DNA of 32,040 nucleotides from Streptomyces triticagri (GTDB lineage: Bacteria; Actinomycetota; Actinomycetes; Streptomycetales; Streptomycetaceae): contig NZ_QUAK01000112.1 of assembly GCF_003429565.1 (NCBI RefSeq), positions 35,016 to 67,055 of the forward strand, given 5' to 3'. Below the pieces are notes generated by a model that saw only the letters and a program-made list of their open reading frames with translations, did no database searches and was not told where the DNA came from. Every line of letters starts with the position of its first letter. Position 1 is the first letter of the stretch. A program made the position numbers and the translations under genes. Positions 14,108 to 22,387 of this stretch are shown here, in pieces.

Positions 14108-14640
14108 GCGGCCACATTGGCGCGGGTGGCGCAGCGGTCGGAGCAGTAGCGCCGGGAGCGGTTGGTCGAGGTGTCCAGATAGGCGTTGCGGCAGGGGCTC
14201 GCCTCGCACAGGCCGAGGCGGTCGACGCCGTGCTCGGTGAGGTGGAAGGCCAGACCCATCGAGGCGATCGCGGCGTATCCGGCGGTCGCGTTCGACGGAT
14301 GGTCGGCGAGGTGCATGTGCCACAACGGCCTGCCGTCGTCGTCCCGGTAGTCGTGTCCGGAGATCTGCGGGCTGACGGGGAACTCGAGCAGCAGTGAATT
14401 GAGCAGGTCGACGGCGAGCGTCTCCTCGCCGGAGTCGGCCGCCTCGAAGACGGCACGCAGCCGGGCACGTACCGAACGGAAGCGGGTGACGTCCGCGTCG
14501 GTGGCGCGCCTGGCGGCCGAGGCATTGCCGCCGAACAGCTCCCGGACCGCGTCCACCGTGGTCAGGGAGTCCGTGCCGCGACCCGGTTCCTCGCTGTTGA
14601 CCAAGCGCACGGCGTAGTCCGAGTAATGGGTCAGTTCCAC
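14014..14640 (-). CDS. CGNR zinc-finger / ABATE-domain protein
   Basis: This 208-residue protein has an N-terminal ABATE-like domain (residues about 1-140, with LVNSEEP and LLNSLLLEF). A C-terminal CGNR zinc finger follows, with cysteines in LCEASPCRNAYLDTSTN and RRYCSDRCATRANVAAYR. Members are thought to be stress-linked DNA-binding regulators. The GTG start at 14640 has AAGGA nearby. The 3' end (basic tail REEREEPRDDRSRS) overlaps sodX tail-to-tail by 94 bp. It is divergent from the methyltransferase across 130 bp. Confidence 0.9.
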   Translation of the reverse strand: MELTHYSDYAVRLVNSEEPGRGTDSLTTVDAVRELFGGNASAARRATDADVTRFRSVRARLRAVFEAADSGEETLAVDLLNSLLLEFPVSPQISGHDYRDDDGRPLWHMHLADHPSNATAGYAAIASMGLAFHLTEHGVDRLGLCEASPCRNAYLDTSTNRSRRYCSDRCATRANVAAYRARKREEREEPRDDRSRSTGRTADSAQSR

Positions 14641-14717
14641 TTGTAGTCCTTACGGAGGCGGGCTAGGGTCGGGTCAGTCCTGGTAATGGGTGAATCTCAA
14701 TCCAGGGTATTACGAAG

Positions 14718-14756
14718 AGCGTAGGACGAGAGCGCAGAACGAGAGCGTAGGACGAG
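14718..14756 (+). repeat. three tandem 13-bp repeats in the methyltransferase leader
   Basis: Units at 14718-14730 and 14744-14756 are identical (AGCGTAGGACGAG); the middle one (14731-14743) differs at two positions. The array ends 1 bp before the GGGAGG ribosome-binding site at 14758-14763, so it should be transcribed as purine-rich 5' UTR. Confidence 0.85.
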
Positions 14757-14770
14757 AGGGAGGCCTTCCG

Positions 14771-15532
14771 ATGACGGAAACCGCTGCGGGAACCGACTGG
14801 CTCGCCTGGCAGGAGAGCTGGGACCGACAGCAGGAGTGGTACATGCCGGACCGCGAGGAGCGGTTCCGGGTGATGCTCGACATGGTCGAGGCGACGGTGG
14901 GCCCCGAACCGAGGGTGCTGGATCTCGCGTGCGGTACGGGCAGTATTACGGACCGGCTGCTCAAGAGGTTCCCGAACGCCACCAGTACGGGAGTCGACCT
15001 CGACCCCGCACTGCTCGCGATCGCCGAGGGCACCTTCGCCGGGGACGGCCGGGTCACCTTCGTCACCGCCGACCTCAAGGACCCGCGATGGCCGGACGCG
15101 CTGCCGCACGACTCCTACGACGCGGTGCTGACCGCCACCGCACTGCACTGGCTGCACGCGGAGCCGCTGGCGGCGCTCTATGGGCAGCTGGGTCAACTCG
15201 TACGTGAGGGCGGCGTGTTCATGAACGCCGACCACATGTGTGACCAGGCGACACCGCGGATCAACGAGGCGGAGCGCGCCCTGCGGGTCGCCCGGCGCGA
15301 GGCCGCGCAGGACGCGGGCGCACTCGACTGGACCCAGTGGTGGGAGCTCGCCGCGAACGACCCGGTACTCGCGGGGCCGACCGCGAAGCGGTTCGAGATC
15401 TACGGCGAGCACGCGGACGGCGATGTGCCGCCGGTGGAATGGCATGCGCGGACGCTGCGCGAAGCGGGGTTCGCGGAGGCGCGGGCGGTGTGGGCTTCGC
15501 CCTCGGACGCGCTGGTGCTTGCACTCAAGTGA
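14771..15532 (+). CDS. class I SAM-dependent methyltransferase
   Basis: This 253-residue protein has the Rossmann methyltransferase core. Motif I is VLDLACGTGSITDRLL (about residues 50-65), the acidic residue for the SAM ribose is in TGVDLDPALL, motif II/III is DAVLTATALHWLH, and the post-motif region is REGGVFMNADHM. The N-terminal WLAWQESWDRQQEWYMPDRE is shared with many uncharacterised Streptomyces methyltransferases. The acceptor is unknown. ATG 14771 has GGGAGG 7 bp upstream, preceded by an unusual 13-bp triple repeat. The gene seems monocistronic. Confidence 0.92.
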   Translation: MTETAAGTDWLAWQESWDRQQEWYMPDREERFRVMLDMVEATVGPEPRVLDLACGTGSITDRLLKRFPNATSTGVDLDPALLAIAEGTFAGDGRVTFVTADLKDPRWPDALPHDSYDAVLTATALHWLHAEPLAALYGQLGQLVREGGVFMNADHMCDQATPRINEAERALRVARREAAQDAGALDWTQWWELAANDPVLAGPTAKRFEIYGEHADGDVPPVEWHARTLREAGFAEARAVWASPSDALVLALK

Positions 15533-15595
15533 GGTGTGGGGAGTGGGTGTTCGGCAGCATCCACTCCCATCTCTCCCGCTGCGTCCGCCGGTTGA

Positions 15596-15645
15596 GGTGC
15601 CACGGACGAACGGGGGCGGGTGCCACGGACGAACAACGGACGAAC
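15596..15645 (+). repeat. direct repeats upstream of the chitinase gene
   Basis: GGTGCCACGGACGAAC occurs at 15596-15611 and 15619-15634, and a third partial copy (ACGGACGAAC) ends at 15645. They are separated by G-rich linkers. The repeats lie more than 60 bp upstream of the predicted chitinase promoter. No function is apparent. Confidence 0.6.
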
Positions 15646-15705
15646 AGGGGCGGGCGGTGCGGACGGCGGACGGATGCACAGCTGTCGAGAGTCACCGGGC
15701 TGAAC

Positions 15706-15721
15706 GCTGGTCCAGTCCAAA
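15706..15721. promoter_or_regulatory. DasR-like responsive element (or chitinase-type direct repeat)
   Basis: The stretch contains TGGTCCAGTCCA and agrees with 11 of 16 positions of the DasR consensus ACTGGTCTAGACCACT as I remember it. It also resembles the 12-bp TGGTC(C/T)AGACCT repeat of Streptomyces chitinase promoters. It ends 3 bp before a good -35 box. The position suggests repression in the absence of amino-sugar signals. One half-site is imperfect. Confidence 0.45.
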
Positions 15722-15724
15722 CCC

Positions 15725-15753
15725 TTGACGCGTACTGCGTGCGCACTTTAAAT
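15725..15753 (+). promoter_or_regulatory. promoter of the GH18 chitinase gene
   Basis: TTGACG at 15725-15730 and TTAAAT at 15748-15753 are separated by 17 bp. This AT-rich -10 stands out in an otherwise GC-rich region. The predicted transcript would have a leader of roughly 55 nt before ATG 15818. Confidence 0.55.
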
Positions 15754-15817
15754 CAAGCCTTGACCGAAGGGTCGTATCACCTCCCCCCACTCCCACACCC
15801 GTATCGGATGTGACTGC

Positions 15818-16873
15818 ATGACACCCCCACAGCGCCATGCCCGCCACACTCGCCGCACCCGTCGCACCCGTCGGTTAGCCGCCGTGTCGGCCGCCCTGCT
15901 GGCGGCCGGCGGCCTCTCCTTCGGCCTCCTCGCCAACGCGGGCGCCGCCGAGGAGCACACCGAGCGGCCCGCCGACGTCAAGGCGGCCGCCGACCCGATG
16001 ACCGTCGCGCCCTACCTCTACAACGGCTGGGGCGACCCGCCGGACCCGAGCACCGTCTCGGAGGCCACCGGCGTCGAGTGGTACACGCTCGCCTTCGTAC
16101 TCAGCAACGGCACCTGCGACCCGCAGTGGGACGGATCCCGTCCGCTCTCCGGCGGTGTCGACGAGCAGACGGTGGAGACCGTCCGGTCAGGCGGCGGCGA
16201 CGTGATCCCGTCGTTCGGCGGCTGGAGCGGCAACAAGCTCGAGACGTCCTGCTCCTCGGCCGACGAGCTGGCCGGCGCCTACCAGAAGGTCATCGATGCC
16301 TACGACTTGAAGGCCATCGACATCGACATCGAGGCCGAGGCGTACGACGACCCCGAGGTCCAACAGCGCACGGTTGACGCCCTGTTGGCTGTGCAGAGCG
16401 ACAATCCCGAGCTGAAGGTCCACGTCACCTTCGGCACCGGCCAGTCCGGCCCCGACACCAGCCTGATCCAGCGTGCCGCGGACTCCGGTCTGACCGTCGA
16501 CGCCTGGACCATCATGCCGTTCAACTTCGGCGGCGGCGGCCAGAACATGGGCGAGCTGACCATCCAGGCCGCCGAGGGCCTGAAGAGCTCGCTGGTCGAC
16601 ATCTACGGCTACGACGAGTCCGAGGCGTACACCCATATGGGCATCTCGTCGATGAACGGCATCACCGACGGCGACGAGACCGTCACCGTCGGGGACTTCG
16701 AGACCATCCTGGGCTACGCGCAGGAGGCACAGCTGTCCCGGCTGACCTTCTGGTCGGTCAACCGCGACCGTCCCTGCGAGGGAGGCGGCGGCGACGACAC
16801 CTGCTCCGGAGTGGACCAGGAGCCCTGGGAGTTCACCAGCGTGCTGGCCCGGTACGTCACGGAAGGGCGGTGA
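15818..16873 (+). CDS. secreted GH18 chitinase
   Basis: This 351-residue protein begins with an Arg-rich n-region (TRRTRRTRRLAAVSAALLAA), a hydrophobic core and a likely cleavage after ANAGA. The TRRL sequence makes Tat export possible, with Sec the alternative. The GH18 barrel follows: VAPYLYNGWG, VIPSFGGWSG, and the catalytic strand KAIDIDIEAEAY with Asp168, Asp170 and acid/base Glu172. The first Asp-Gly of the classic DGxDxDxE is Lys-Ala, as I recall is normal in this Streptomyces subfamily. There is no carbohydrate-binding module. The start has only a weak ribosome-binding site. A DasR-like site lies upstream. Confidence 0.93.
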   Translation: MTPPQRHARHTRRTRRTRRLAAVSAALLAAGGLSFGLLANAGAAEEHTERPADVKAAADPMTVAPYLYNGWGDPPDPSTVSEATGVEWYTLAFVLSNGTCDPQWDGSRPLSGGVDEQTVETVRSGGGDVIPSFGGWSGNKLETSCSSADELAGAYQKVIDAYDLKAIDIDIEAEAYDDPEVQQRTVDALLAVQSDNPELKVHVTFGTGQSGPDTSLIQRAADSGLTVDAWTIMPFNFGGGGQNMGELTIQAAEGLKSSLVDIYGYDESEAYTHMGISSMNGITDGDETVTVGDFETILGYAQEAQLSRLTFWSVNRDRPCEGGGGDDTCSGVDQEPWEFTSVLARYVTEGR

Positions 16874-16907
16874 CCGATGAGACGACGATCCGGACACGGG
16901 ACCGGGA

Positions 16908-17006
16908 CCGCCCCGCTTCAAGTCCAAGCGGGACACCCGGCAGGCGATCCGCTTCACTGCGAACGCCGGATGGAAGATCACCCCAGGCGGAAAACTGCGC
17001 GTGGAG
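16908..17006 (+). pseudogene. TnpB (IS200/IS605-type) fragment
   Basis: In the frame starting at 16908 the DNA encodes PPRFKSKRDTRQAIRFT, then TANAGWKITPGGKLRVE. This is the conserved N-terminal segment of OrfB/TnpB proteins (P.FKS..D.RQ..RFT.NA). Similarity covers only about 33 residues and has no start of its own; a TGA lies in frame at 16878-16880. The catalytic RuvC part is absent, so this is a scar of an insertion element. It lies 34 bp after the chitinase stop. Confidence 0.6.
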
Positions 17007-17092
17007 AGAGCAGGAACCCACCCGGAGCAGCGCCCGACATCGGCGCGGCAGACGCGAATCGCCCTCCTTCAGGCGGGCGAGGACGTCAACAG

Positions 17093-17410
17093 AATGAGAT
17101 GCCCTACGATCCGCCGGACCAGGAAGCCTGGATGGACGGAGACAACCGCGGCTATCCGGCTTATCAGGTGGCCGACTCCGTGACCGACCACCAGGCGTGG
17201 GGGCTCGGCAGTTACTGCTTCTTCAGCTTCAACCCCGATGTGGTCGCCGACCGCGCCATCTCCGCGCCGGAGGCGTCAGGCGTCCGGTTCAACCACATGG
17301 TGACCGTCTCCCTGGGCGGCGGCACCGGCAGCATCGACAACATCATCAACGACACGGGCGACTCCGTCGGTCCCGGCAACGAGGTGGTCAACCTCGTCAG
17401 TCACCCCTGA
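17093..17410 (+). pseudogene. C-terminal remnant of a large secreted protein
   Basis: The frame from 17093 to TGA 17410 encodes about 105 residues. They include MPYDPPDQEAWMDG, YQVADSVTDHQAWGLGSY, and CFFSFNPDVVADRAI. From memory this matches the C-terminal domain of a family of large secreted Streptomyces proteins, often annotated as coagulation factor 5/8-type or adenylyl-cyclase-like. It lacks the rest of the protein and has no signal peptide, start or ribosome-binding site. Upstream the same frame runs into unrelated sequence next to the TnpB scrap. I regard it as a deletion remnant. Confidence 0.6.
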
Positions 17411-17413
17411 TCA

Positions 17414-17451
17414 CCGTGTGCGGCCCCGAGATGCTCCGGGGCCGCACACGG
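17414..17451. terminator. bidirectional terminator
   Basis: CCGTGTGCGGCCCCG (17414-17428) and CGGGGCCGCACACGG (17437-17451) form a perfect 15-bp stem with an 8-nt loop. It lies between the remnant on the plus strand and the ABC ATPase on the minus strand. It ends the amino-acid ABC operon, whose stop is 15 bp away. Confidence 0.9.
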
Positions 17452-17465
17452 ATCGCCCCGCAGGG

Positions 17466-18227
17466 CTAGAGCACCTTCGACAGGAACGACTTCGTCCGCT
17501 CGTGCTGAGGGTCCGTCAGGACATCCCGTGGATGGCCGGATTCGACGACCACACCCTCGTCCATGAAGACGAGCGAGTCGCCCACCTCACGGGCGAAGCC
17601 CATCTCGTGCGTGACGACGACCATCGTCATGCCGTCCTCCGCGAGGGACCGCATCACGTCGAGCACATCGCCCACCAGCTCCGGGTCGAGCGCCGACGTG
17701 GGCTCGTCGAAGAGCATCAGCTTCGGCTCCATCGCGAGCGCCCGCGCGATCGCGACCCGCTGCTGCTGTCCGCCGGAGAGCTGCGAGGGGTAGTTGCCCG
17801 CCTTGTCGGCGAGCCCCACGCGGTCGAGCAGCCGCTCGCCCCGCTCCCGGGCCACCGCCTTCGTCTCGCCCTTGACCTGCACCGGCGCCTCCATGACGTT
17901 CTCCAGAGCCGTCATGTGCGGGAAGAGATTGAAGCGCTGGAAGACCATGCCGATGTCCCGGCGCTTGAGGGCGACCTCGCTGTCCTTCAGCTCGTAGAGC
18001 TTGTCGCCCTTCTGCCGGTAGCCGACCAGCTCGCCGTCCACGTAGAGCCGGCCGGCGTTGATCTTCTCCAGGTGGTTGATGCACCGCAGGAACGTGGACT
18101 TGCCGGAACCGGACGGACCGATCAGGCAGAACACCTCACGCGGCGCGACCTCGAGATCGATGCCCTTGAGCACCTCGACGTGACCGAAGGACTTGTGGAC
18201 GCCCTCGGCCTTGACCATGGGAGTCAT
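17466..18227 (-). CDS. polar amino-acid ABC transporter, ATP-binding protein
   Basis: This 253-residue ATPase of the GlnQ/HisP family has Walker [19 protein letters not shown], the Q-loop in [17 protein letters not shown], the signature [16 protein letters not shown], Walker [14 protein letters not shown] and the switch His in VVTHEMGFA. It energises uptake of an amino acid across the membrane. ATG 18227 overlaps the permease stop by ATGA and has GGAGG about 7 bp upstream. It is the last gene of a three-gene operon and is followed by a strong terminator. Confidence 0.96.
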   Translation of the reverse strand: MTPMVKAEGVHKSFGHVEVLKGIDLEVAPREVFCLIGPSGSGKSTFLRCINHLEKINAGRLYVDGELVGYRQKGDKLYELKDSEVALKRRDIGMVFQRFNLFPHMTALENVMEAPVQVKGETKAVARERGERLLDRVGLADKAGNYPSQLSGGQQQRVAIARALAMEPKLMLFDEPTSALDPELVGDVLDVMRSLAEDGMTMVVVTHEMGFAREVGDSLVFMDEGVVVESGHPRDVLTDPQHERTKSFLSKVL

Positions 18228-19162
18228 CGCTTGGCCTCCGGCGAACGGGTGGAGAAGGAGAACAGGTTGGCCCGCAGCCTCTGCAGCGGCGTCGGCGGCA
18301 GACTCCGGGACGAGCCACGGGCGTAGTACCGCTCCAGGTAGTACTGACCGATGCTGAAGACGGTGGTCAGGACCAGGTACCAGAAGGCGGCCAGGAACAT
18401 CATCTCGACCGTCGCGCCGGAGCTGGTGCCGATGTCGCTGGACTCCTTCAGGAGCTCGTAATACTGCACCACGTACACCAGGGAGGTCGTCTTCAGCATG
18501 TTGATGACCTCGTTGCCCGTGGGCGGCACGATCATCCGCATCGCCTGCGGGATGACGACCCGGCGCAGTGTCTTGCGGTGGCTCATGCCGAGCGCGTGCG
18601 AGGCCTCGGTCTGGCCCTCGTCCACCGACATCAGACCGGCTCGGCAGATCTCCGCCATGTACGCGGCTTCGTTCAGGCCGAAACCGAGCAGCGCCGTGAG
18701 GAACGGCGTCATGAAGTCCGACCACTCGTCCTTGTAGATCGGACCGAGGTTGATCGTGTCGAAGACGAAGCCCAGGTTGAACCAGACCAGGAGCTGGACG
18801 AGCACCGGGGTGCCGCGGAAGAACCAGATGTAGAACCAGGCGATCGACGACGTCACGGGATTCTTGGACATCCGCATGATGGACAGCACGATGCCGCCCG
18901 CGATGCCGATGGCCATGGCGGCCAGGGTCAGGATGAGGGTCTCCCGGACACCGCGCAGGATGCGGCTGTCGAAGAAGTAGTCCGGGATGACGCCCCAGTT
19001 GATGTCGCCCTTCGCGAAGGCGACGACGATGGCGGCGAGGATGCCGAGCGCGATCAGCGCGGAGACGTACCGGCCGTAGTGACGGACCGGGATGGCCTTG
19101 ATGGCTTCCGGAGGAGTCGGAGGGGTGTCCTCCGGTCCCGCCTTGTTGATCTCAACAGTCAC
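18224..19162 (-). CDS. polar amino-acid ABC transporter, permease
   Basis: This 312-residue permease has a polar N-terminal tail (about 30 residues), then a HisM/GlnP-type membrane domain. The start-of-domain motif is [17 protein letters not shown], and the EAA loop is [20 protein letters not shown], which contacts the ATPase. The [13 protein letters not shown] motif is diagnostic of the polar amino-acid family. The GTG start at 19162 follows the binding-protein stop by 32 bp and has AAAGG upstream. A single permease gene implies a homodimer. Confidence 0.96.
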   Translation of the reverse strand: MTVEINKAGPEDTPPTPPEAIKAIPVRHYGRYVSALIALGILAAIVVAFAKGDINWGVIPDYFFDSRILRGVRETLILTLAAMAIGIAGGIVLSIMRMSKNPVTSSIAWFYIWFFRGTPVLVQLLVWFNLGFVFDTINLGPIYKDEWSDFMTPFLTALLGFGLNEAAYMAEICRAGLMSVDEGQTEASHALGMSHRKTLRRVVIPQAMRMIVPPTGNEVINMLKTTSLVYVVQYYELLKESSDIGTSSGATVEMMFLAAFWYLVLTTVFSIGQYYLERYYARGSSRSLPPTPLQRLRANLFSFSTRSPEAKR

Positions 19163-19194
19163 AGGTCAATGCCTTTCAACAGCGACGGTCGGTG

Positions 19195-20157
19195 TCACTT
19201 GCCGCCGTTGACCTCGGCCGACTTGATCGCGCCGTCCTCGACGCCCCACTTCTTGATGATCTTGGCGTACTCGCCGTTCTCGATGATGGCGTCGAGGGCT
19301 TCCTTGATCGCGTCCCGCAGCTCCGGGTTGGACTTCGGCACCGCGATCCCGTACGGCGCCGCCTGGACCTGCTCGCCCACCAGCTCGAAGTGCTTGCCGC
19401 CGCCGGAGGTCTTCACGGCGAACGCGGCGACCGGGAAGTCGGAGGAGCCGGCGTCCGCGCCGCCCGCCCGCAGCCGGGTCTGCGCCTGCTGGTCGTTGTC
19501 GAAGGTCTCGAGGGTGATCTTGCCCTTGCCGTCGCTCTCGCACTTCTTCGACTCGTCCTTGGCCAGGTCGTGCGAGACGGTGCCGCGCTGCACCACCATC
19601 TTCTTGCCGCAGAGGTCGGACCAGGTCTTGATGCCCTGGGTGTCGCCCTTCTTGGTGTAGATCGAGACACCCGCGGAGAAGTAGTCGACGAAGTCGACGC
19701 CCTCGCCGACCTTCTTGCCGGTCTCCGCGTCGACGCCGGACTGGCGGTCCTTGGTGTCGGTCATGGCCGACATCGCGATGTTGTACCGCTTGGAGCGCAG
19801 ACCGCCGAGCAGCGTGTCGAAGGTGCCGTTCTCGAACTTGAACTCCACGCCGAGCTGCTCACCGAGCGCCTTGGCGATGTCGAGGTCGATGCCGACGACC
19901 TTGCCGTCCTTGTCCCGGTATTCCACCGGCGGATAGGCGATGTCCGAGCCGACCTTGATGACACCCGCGTCCTTGATGGCCTTCGGGAGCTTGTCGGCGA
20001 GCGTGGCCTTGCCGGAGTCCTGCTTTTCCGAAGCGTCGGAATCGGCGGTCTGGTCGCCGCAGCCGGTCAGGATCAGGGTGCCGGCCACCGCCATCGCGCC
20101 GACCGCGGCAATCCGGGACTTCGCGGTGCGATTACGACAGCTGCTGCGTGCGGTCAT
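19195..20157 (-). CDS. polar amino-acid ABC transporter, substrate-binding lipoprotein
   Basis: This 320-residue lipoprotein has a signal sequence ending in the lipobox LTGC, so it is anchored to the outer face of the membrane. The SBP family 3 domain begins at VIKVGSDIAYPPVEYRD, and KDGKVVGIDLDIAKALGE and RYNIAMSAMTDTKDRQ are characteristic of amino-acid binding proteins. The specific ligand is not evident. ATG 20157 is chosen over the in-frame codons up to 20202 because GGAGG lies 8 bp upstream. It is the first gene of the operon. Confidence 0.96.
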   Translation of the reverse strand: MTARSSCRNRTAKSRIAAVGAMAVAGTLILTGCGDQTADSDASEKQDSGKATLADKLPKAIKDAGVIKVGSDIAYPPVEYRDKDGKVVGIDLDIAKALGEQLGVEFKFENGTFDTLLGGLRSKRYNIAMSAMTDTKDRQSGVDAETGKKVGEGVDFVDYFSAGVSIYTKKGDTQGIKTWSDLCGKKMVVQRGTVSHDLAKDESKKCESDGKGKITLETFDNDQQAQTRLRAGGADAGSSDFPVAAFAVKTSGGGKHFELVGEQVQAAPYGIAVPKSNPELRDAIKEALDAIIENGEYAKIIKKWGVEDGAIKSAEVNGGK

Positions 20158-20690
20158 GGTGGGTTCCTCCGGCGGGGGGTGTAACCGATGGGTCGGGCAC
20201 ACACCTTCGGGTGTCGCGACCTTGTGTGATTACGGCATCCTGCCATTCGGACGCCCCGATTCAGGGTGCCGGGCATGTCAAAAATGGATAACAGGAAGGG
20301 TCATCCGGCCCGTTCCTGTCCAGTTCGGGTGCACCTTCTCCCGATCAGTACCCGGGGTACCGGAGATTCTCCGATACGTCTCGGATTCCGGCGCCGTTCG
20401 TATCGTCGGCCTCTGCGTTCGTACCGCCGCGCTGAATGTCCGGATTTCGGACTATGAGGGATCTCACCGATCAGTATCCGACTCGTCGGCCCCCCGTGCC
20501 ATCCGGTAGAACAGACGGTTACACCCCTCATCCGGGGCTCAGGGCGCGTGTGCGGCGCGCCCGCGTGTCCGTACCTCCCCTTGTGGAGGCGGTCCAACCG
20601 CCGAGACAAGGCACGGACACGGTGCCCGCCCACTCCTCAACCAGGGAGTGGTCACCCTCAATTGATAAAGACTTAAGGGGTCAGACAACA
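20158..20690. other. 533-bp intergenic region between the ABC operon and malic enzyme
   Basis: This divergent region must hold promoters for both operons. On the minus strand TTGACA (20282-20277) is a perfect -35 hexamer, but I find no clear -10 at the right distance. CCGATCAGTA is repeated at 20341-20350 and 20467-20476. A small hairpin (ACACC/GGTGT with a tetraloop) lies around 20200-20215, and CCTCC/GGAGG arms lie near 20575-20590. AAGGGG at 20675-20680 is the likely ribosome-binding site for malic enzyme. No convincing gene is present. Confidence 0.6.
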
Positions 20691-21899
20691 GTGGCAGCGG
20701 AGATCGTCAATCCTCGCAGCGACGCCGGTACGGACGGCCCGGAAGAGGCCTTCGACCCGGCTTTCGCGCTGCACCGTGGCGGCAAGATGGCCGTGCAGGC
20801 CACGGTGCCGGTCCGGGACAAGGACGACTTGTCCCTCGCGTACACACCGGGCGTGGCCAAGGTGTGCAGCGCCATCGCCGACCAGCCGGAGCTGGTCCAC
20901 GACTACACCTGGAAGTCCAGCGTGGTCGCCGTCGTCACCGATGGCACCGCGGTGCTCGGACTCGGTGACATCGGGCCCGAGGCCTCGCTCCCCGTCATGG
21001 AGGGCAAGGCGATTCTGTTCAAGCAGTTCGGCGGGGTCGACGCGGTGCCGGTGGCGCTCGCGACCACCGACGCGGACGAGATCGTCGAGACCGTGGTGCG
21101 GCTCGCCCCCTCCTTCGGCGGCGTGAACCTCGAGGACATCTCCGCGCCGCGCTGCTTCGAGATCGAGCGCAAGCTCCAGGAGCGCCTGGACATCCCGGTC
21201 TTCCACGACGACCAGCACGGCACCGCGGTGGTCACCCTCGCGGCGCTGCGCAATGCGGCCAAGCTGACCGAGCGCACGCTCGGAGATCTGCGTGCGGTGA
21301 TCTCCGGTGCGGGTGCGGCCGGGGTGGCCATCGCCAAGTTCCTGCTCGAGGCCGGTATCGGGGACGTGACGGTCACCGACCGCAAGGGCATCGTCAGCCG
21401 TGACCGCGAGGACCTCACCGAGGTCAAGCGGGAGCTCGCGGAGATCACCAACCGGGCGGGGCTCTCCGGCTCCCTCGAGGACGCGCTGTCCGGTGCGGAC
21501 GTGTTCATCGGTGTCTCCGGCGGTACGGTGCCGGAGCCGGCGGTGGCCTCGATGGCGCCGAACGCCTTTGTGTTCGCCATGGCCAACCCGAATCCCGAGG
21601 TCCACCCCGATGTCGCGCACAAGTACGCGGCGGTGGTGGCTACGGGGCGCTCCGACTACCCGAACCAGATCAACAACGTCCTCGCCTTCCCGGGGATCTT
21701 CGCGGGTGCGCTGCAGGTGCGGGCGTCGCGGATCACCGAGGGCATGAAGATCGCTGCGGCGGAGGCGCTTGCGGGGGTCGTCGGGGACGAGCTGGCTGCG
21801 TCGTACGTCATTCCGTCGCCGTTCGATGAGCGGGTTGCTCCTGCGGTGACTGCGGCGGTTGCGGCTGCCGCTCGGGCGGAGGGTGTGGCGCGGCGGTAG
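20691..21899 (+). CDS. malic enzyme (malate dehydrogenase, oxaloacetate-decarboxylating)
   Basis: This 402-residue enzyme oxidatively decarboxylates malate to pyruvate. Visible motifs are RDKDDLSLAYTPGVAKVC with the catalytic Tyr, KFGG-type FKQFGGVDAVPVAL, the metal-binding ED and DD in VNLEDISAP and VFHDDQHGTA, and the dinucleotide fold GAGAAGVAIAKFLLEAGIGD. It is the short bacterial form without a phosphotransacetylase domain. The cofactor cannot be read safely; the S. coelicolor homologue at this position is, as I recall, NADP-dependent. GTG 20691 (VAAEIVNPRS) has AAGGGG 10 bp upstream and matches the usual N-terminus. The in-frame opening back to 20436 does not look coding. Confidence 0.95.
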   Translation: MAAEIVNPRSDAGTDGPEEAFDPAFALHRGGKMAVQATVPVRDKDDLSLAYTPGVAKVCSAIADQPELVHDYTWKSSVVAVVTDGTAVLGLGDIGPEASLPVMEGKAILFKQFGGVDAVPVALATTDADEIVETVVRLAPSFGGVNLEDISAPRCFEIERKLQERLDIPVFHDDQHGTAVVTLAALRNAAKLTERTLGDLRAVISGAGAAGVAIAKFLLEAGIGDVTVTDRKGIVSRDREDLTEVKRELAEITNRAGLSGSLEDALSGADVFIGVSGGTVPEPAVASMAPNAFVFAMANPNPEVHPDVAHKYAAVVATGRSDYPNQINNVLAFPGIFAGALQVRASRITEGMKIAAAEALAGVVGDELAASYVIPSPFDERVAPAVTAAVAAAARAEGVARR

Positions 21900-21963
21900 G
21901 GCCCTCGAGCCCTTCCGGCACCTCCAGCCCGTCCGGCATCCCCAGGCCGTCGTCCGGCATCCC

Positions 21964-22181
21964 CAGCCCGTCCGGCGTTTGAGGACATCTTTTGCCCGTT
22001 CAGGGCATCTCTCAGCCCGTCCGGCGTTTGAGGACGAGGCCCGTTCAGGGCCGTTGCGGTTCCAGGCATCGGCCTGGCGGCCTCGTCCTCAAGCGCCGGA
22101 CGGGCTTGATTTGTCGGCCTGGCGGCCTCGTCCTCAATCGCCGGACGGGCTGAAAGATGTCCTCAATCGCCGGACGGGCTG
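21964..22181. repeat. cluster of five dispersed palindromic elements (REP-like)
   Basis: The 23-bp element CAGCCCGTCCGGCGTTTGAGGAC occurs at 21964-21986 and 22013-22035. It recurs inverted, with one or two changes, at 22085-22107, 22130-22152 and 22159-22181. Flanking words such as GGCCTGGCGGCCTC and AAGATG are repeated too. Forward and inverted copies can pair into long hairpins just downstream of malic enzyme and so may stabilise or end its mRNA. The same element recurs near 24.2 and 28.1 kb. Confidence 0.85.
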
Positions 22182-22204
22182 GAGGGTGCCGCACGGGCTG
22201 GGGA

Positions 22205-22310
22205 TGCCGGACCGGCGGAGGGTGCCGGACCGGCGGAGGTTGCCGGACCGGCGGAGGTTGCCGGACCGGCGGAGGATGCCGGACCGGCGGAGGATGCCGG
22301 ATGGGCCGGA
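22205..22310 (+). repeat. 18-bp tandem repeat array
   Basis: Five consecutive 18-bp units (TGCCGGACCGGCGGAGG plus one variable base) run from 22205 to 22294, and a degenerate sixth follows. Each unit contains the palindrome GCCGGACCGGC. The sequence seems to grow out of the neighbouring REP-like element, whose GCCGGACGGGCTGGAGG is close to one unit. It lies about 90 bp upstream of the MDR gene and is probably variable between strains. Confidence 0.9.
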
Positions 22311-22387
22311 GTCACGTCGAGTCGTATGTGCGGACTCGTGCCGGGGGTCACACCGTCGGCCTGTACCGCGGATCGTGGGCCACCGCC

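Noticed and set aside
15760..15790. Second chitinase promoter with TTGACC at 15760
   Set aside because: No -10-like hexamer exists at 16-19 bp; the upstream TTGACG-N17-TTAAAT is better.
18228..18725. N-terminal extension of the amino-acid ABC ATPase
   Set aside because: It is an out-of-frame reading of the permease gene; the ATPase starts at the ATGA overlap at 18227.
20436..20690. N-terminal extension of malic enzyme
   Set aside because: Codon use is irregular, the residues match no malic enzyme, and the ribosome-binding site lies at 20675-20680.
22205..22310. CRISPR array
   Set aside because: Units are 18 bp, directly adjacent with no unique spacers, and no cas genes are near.
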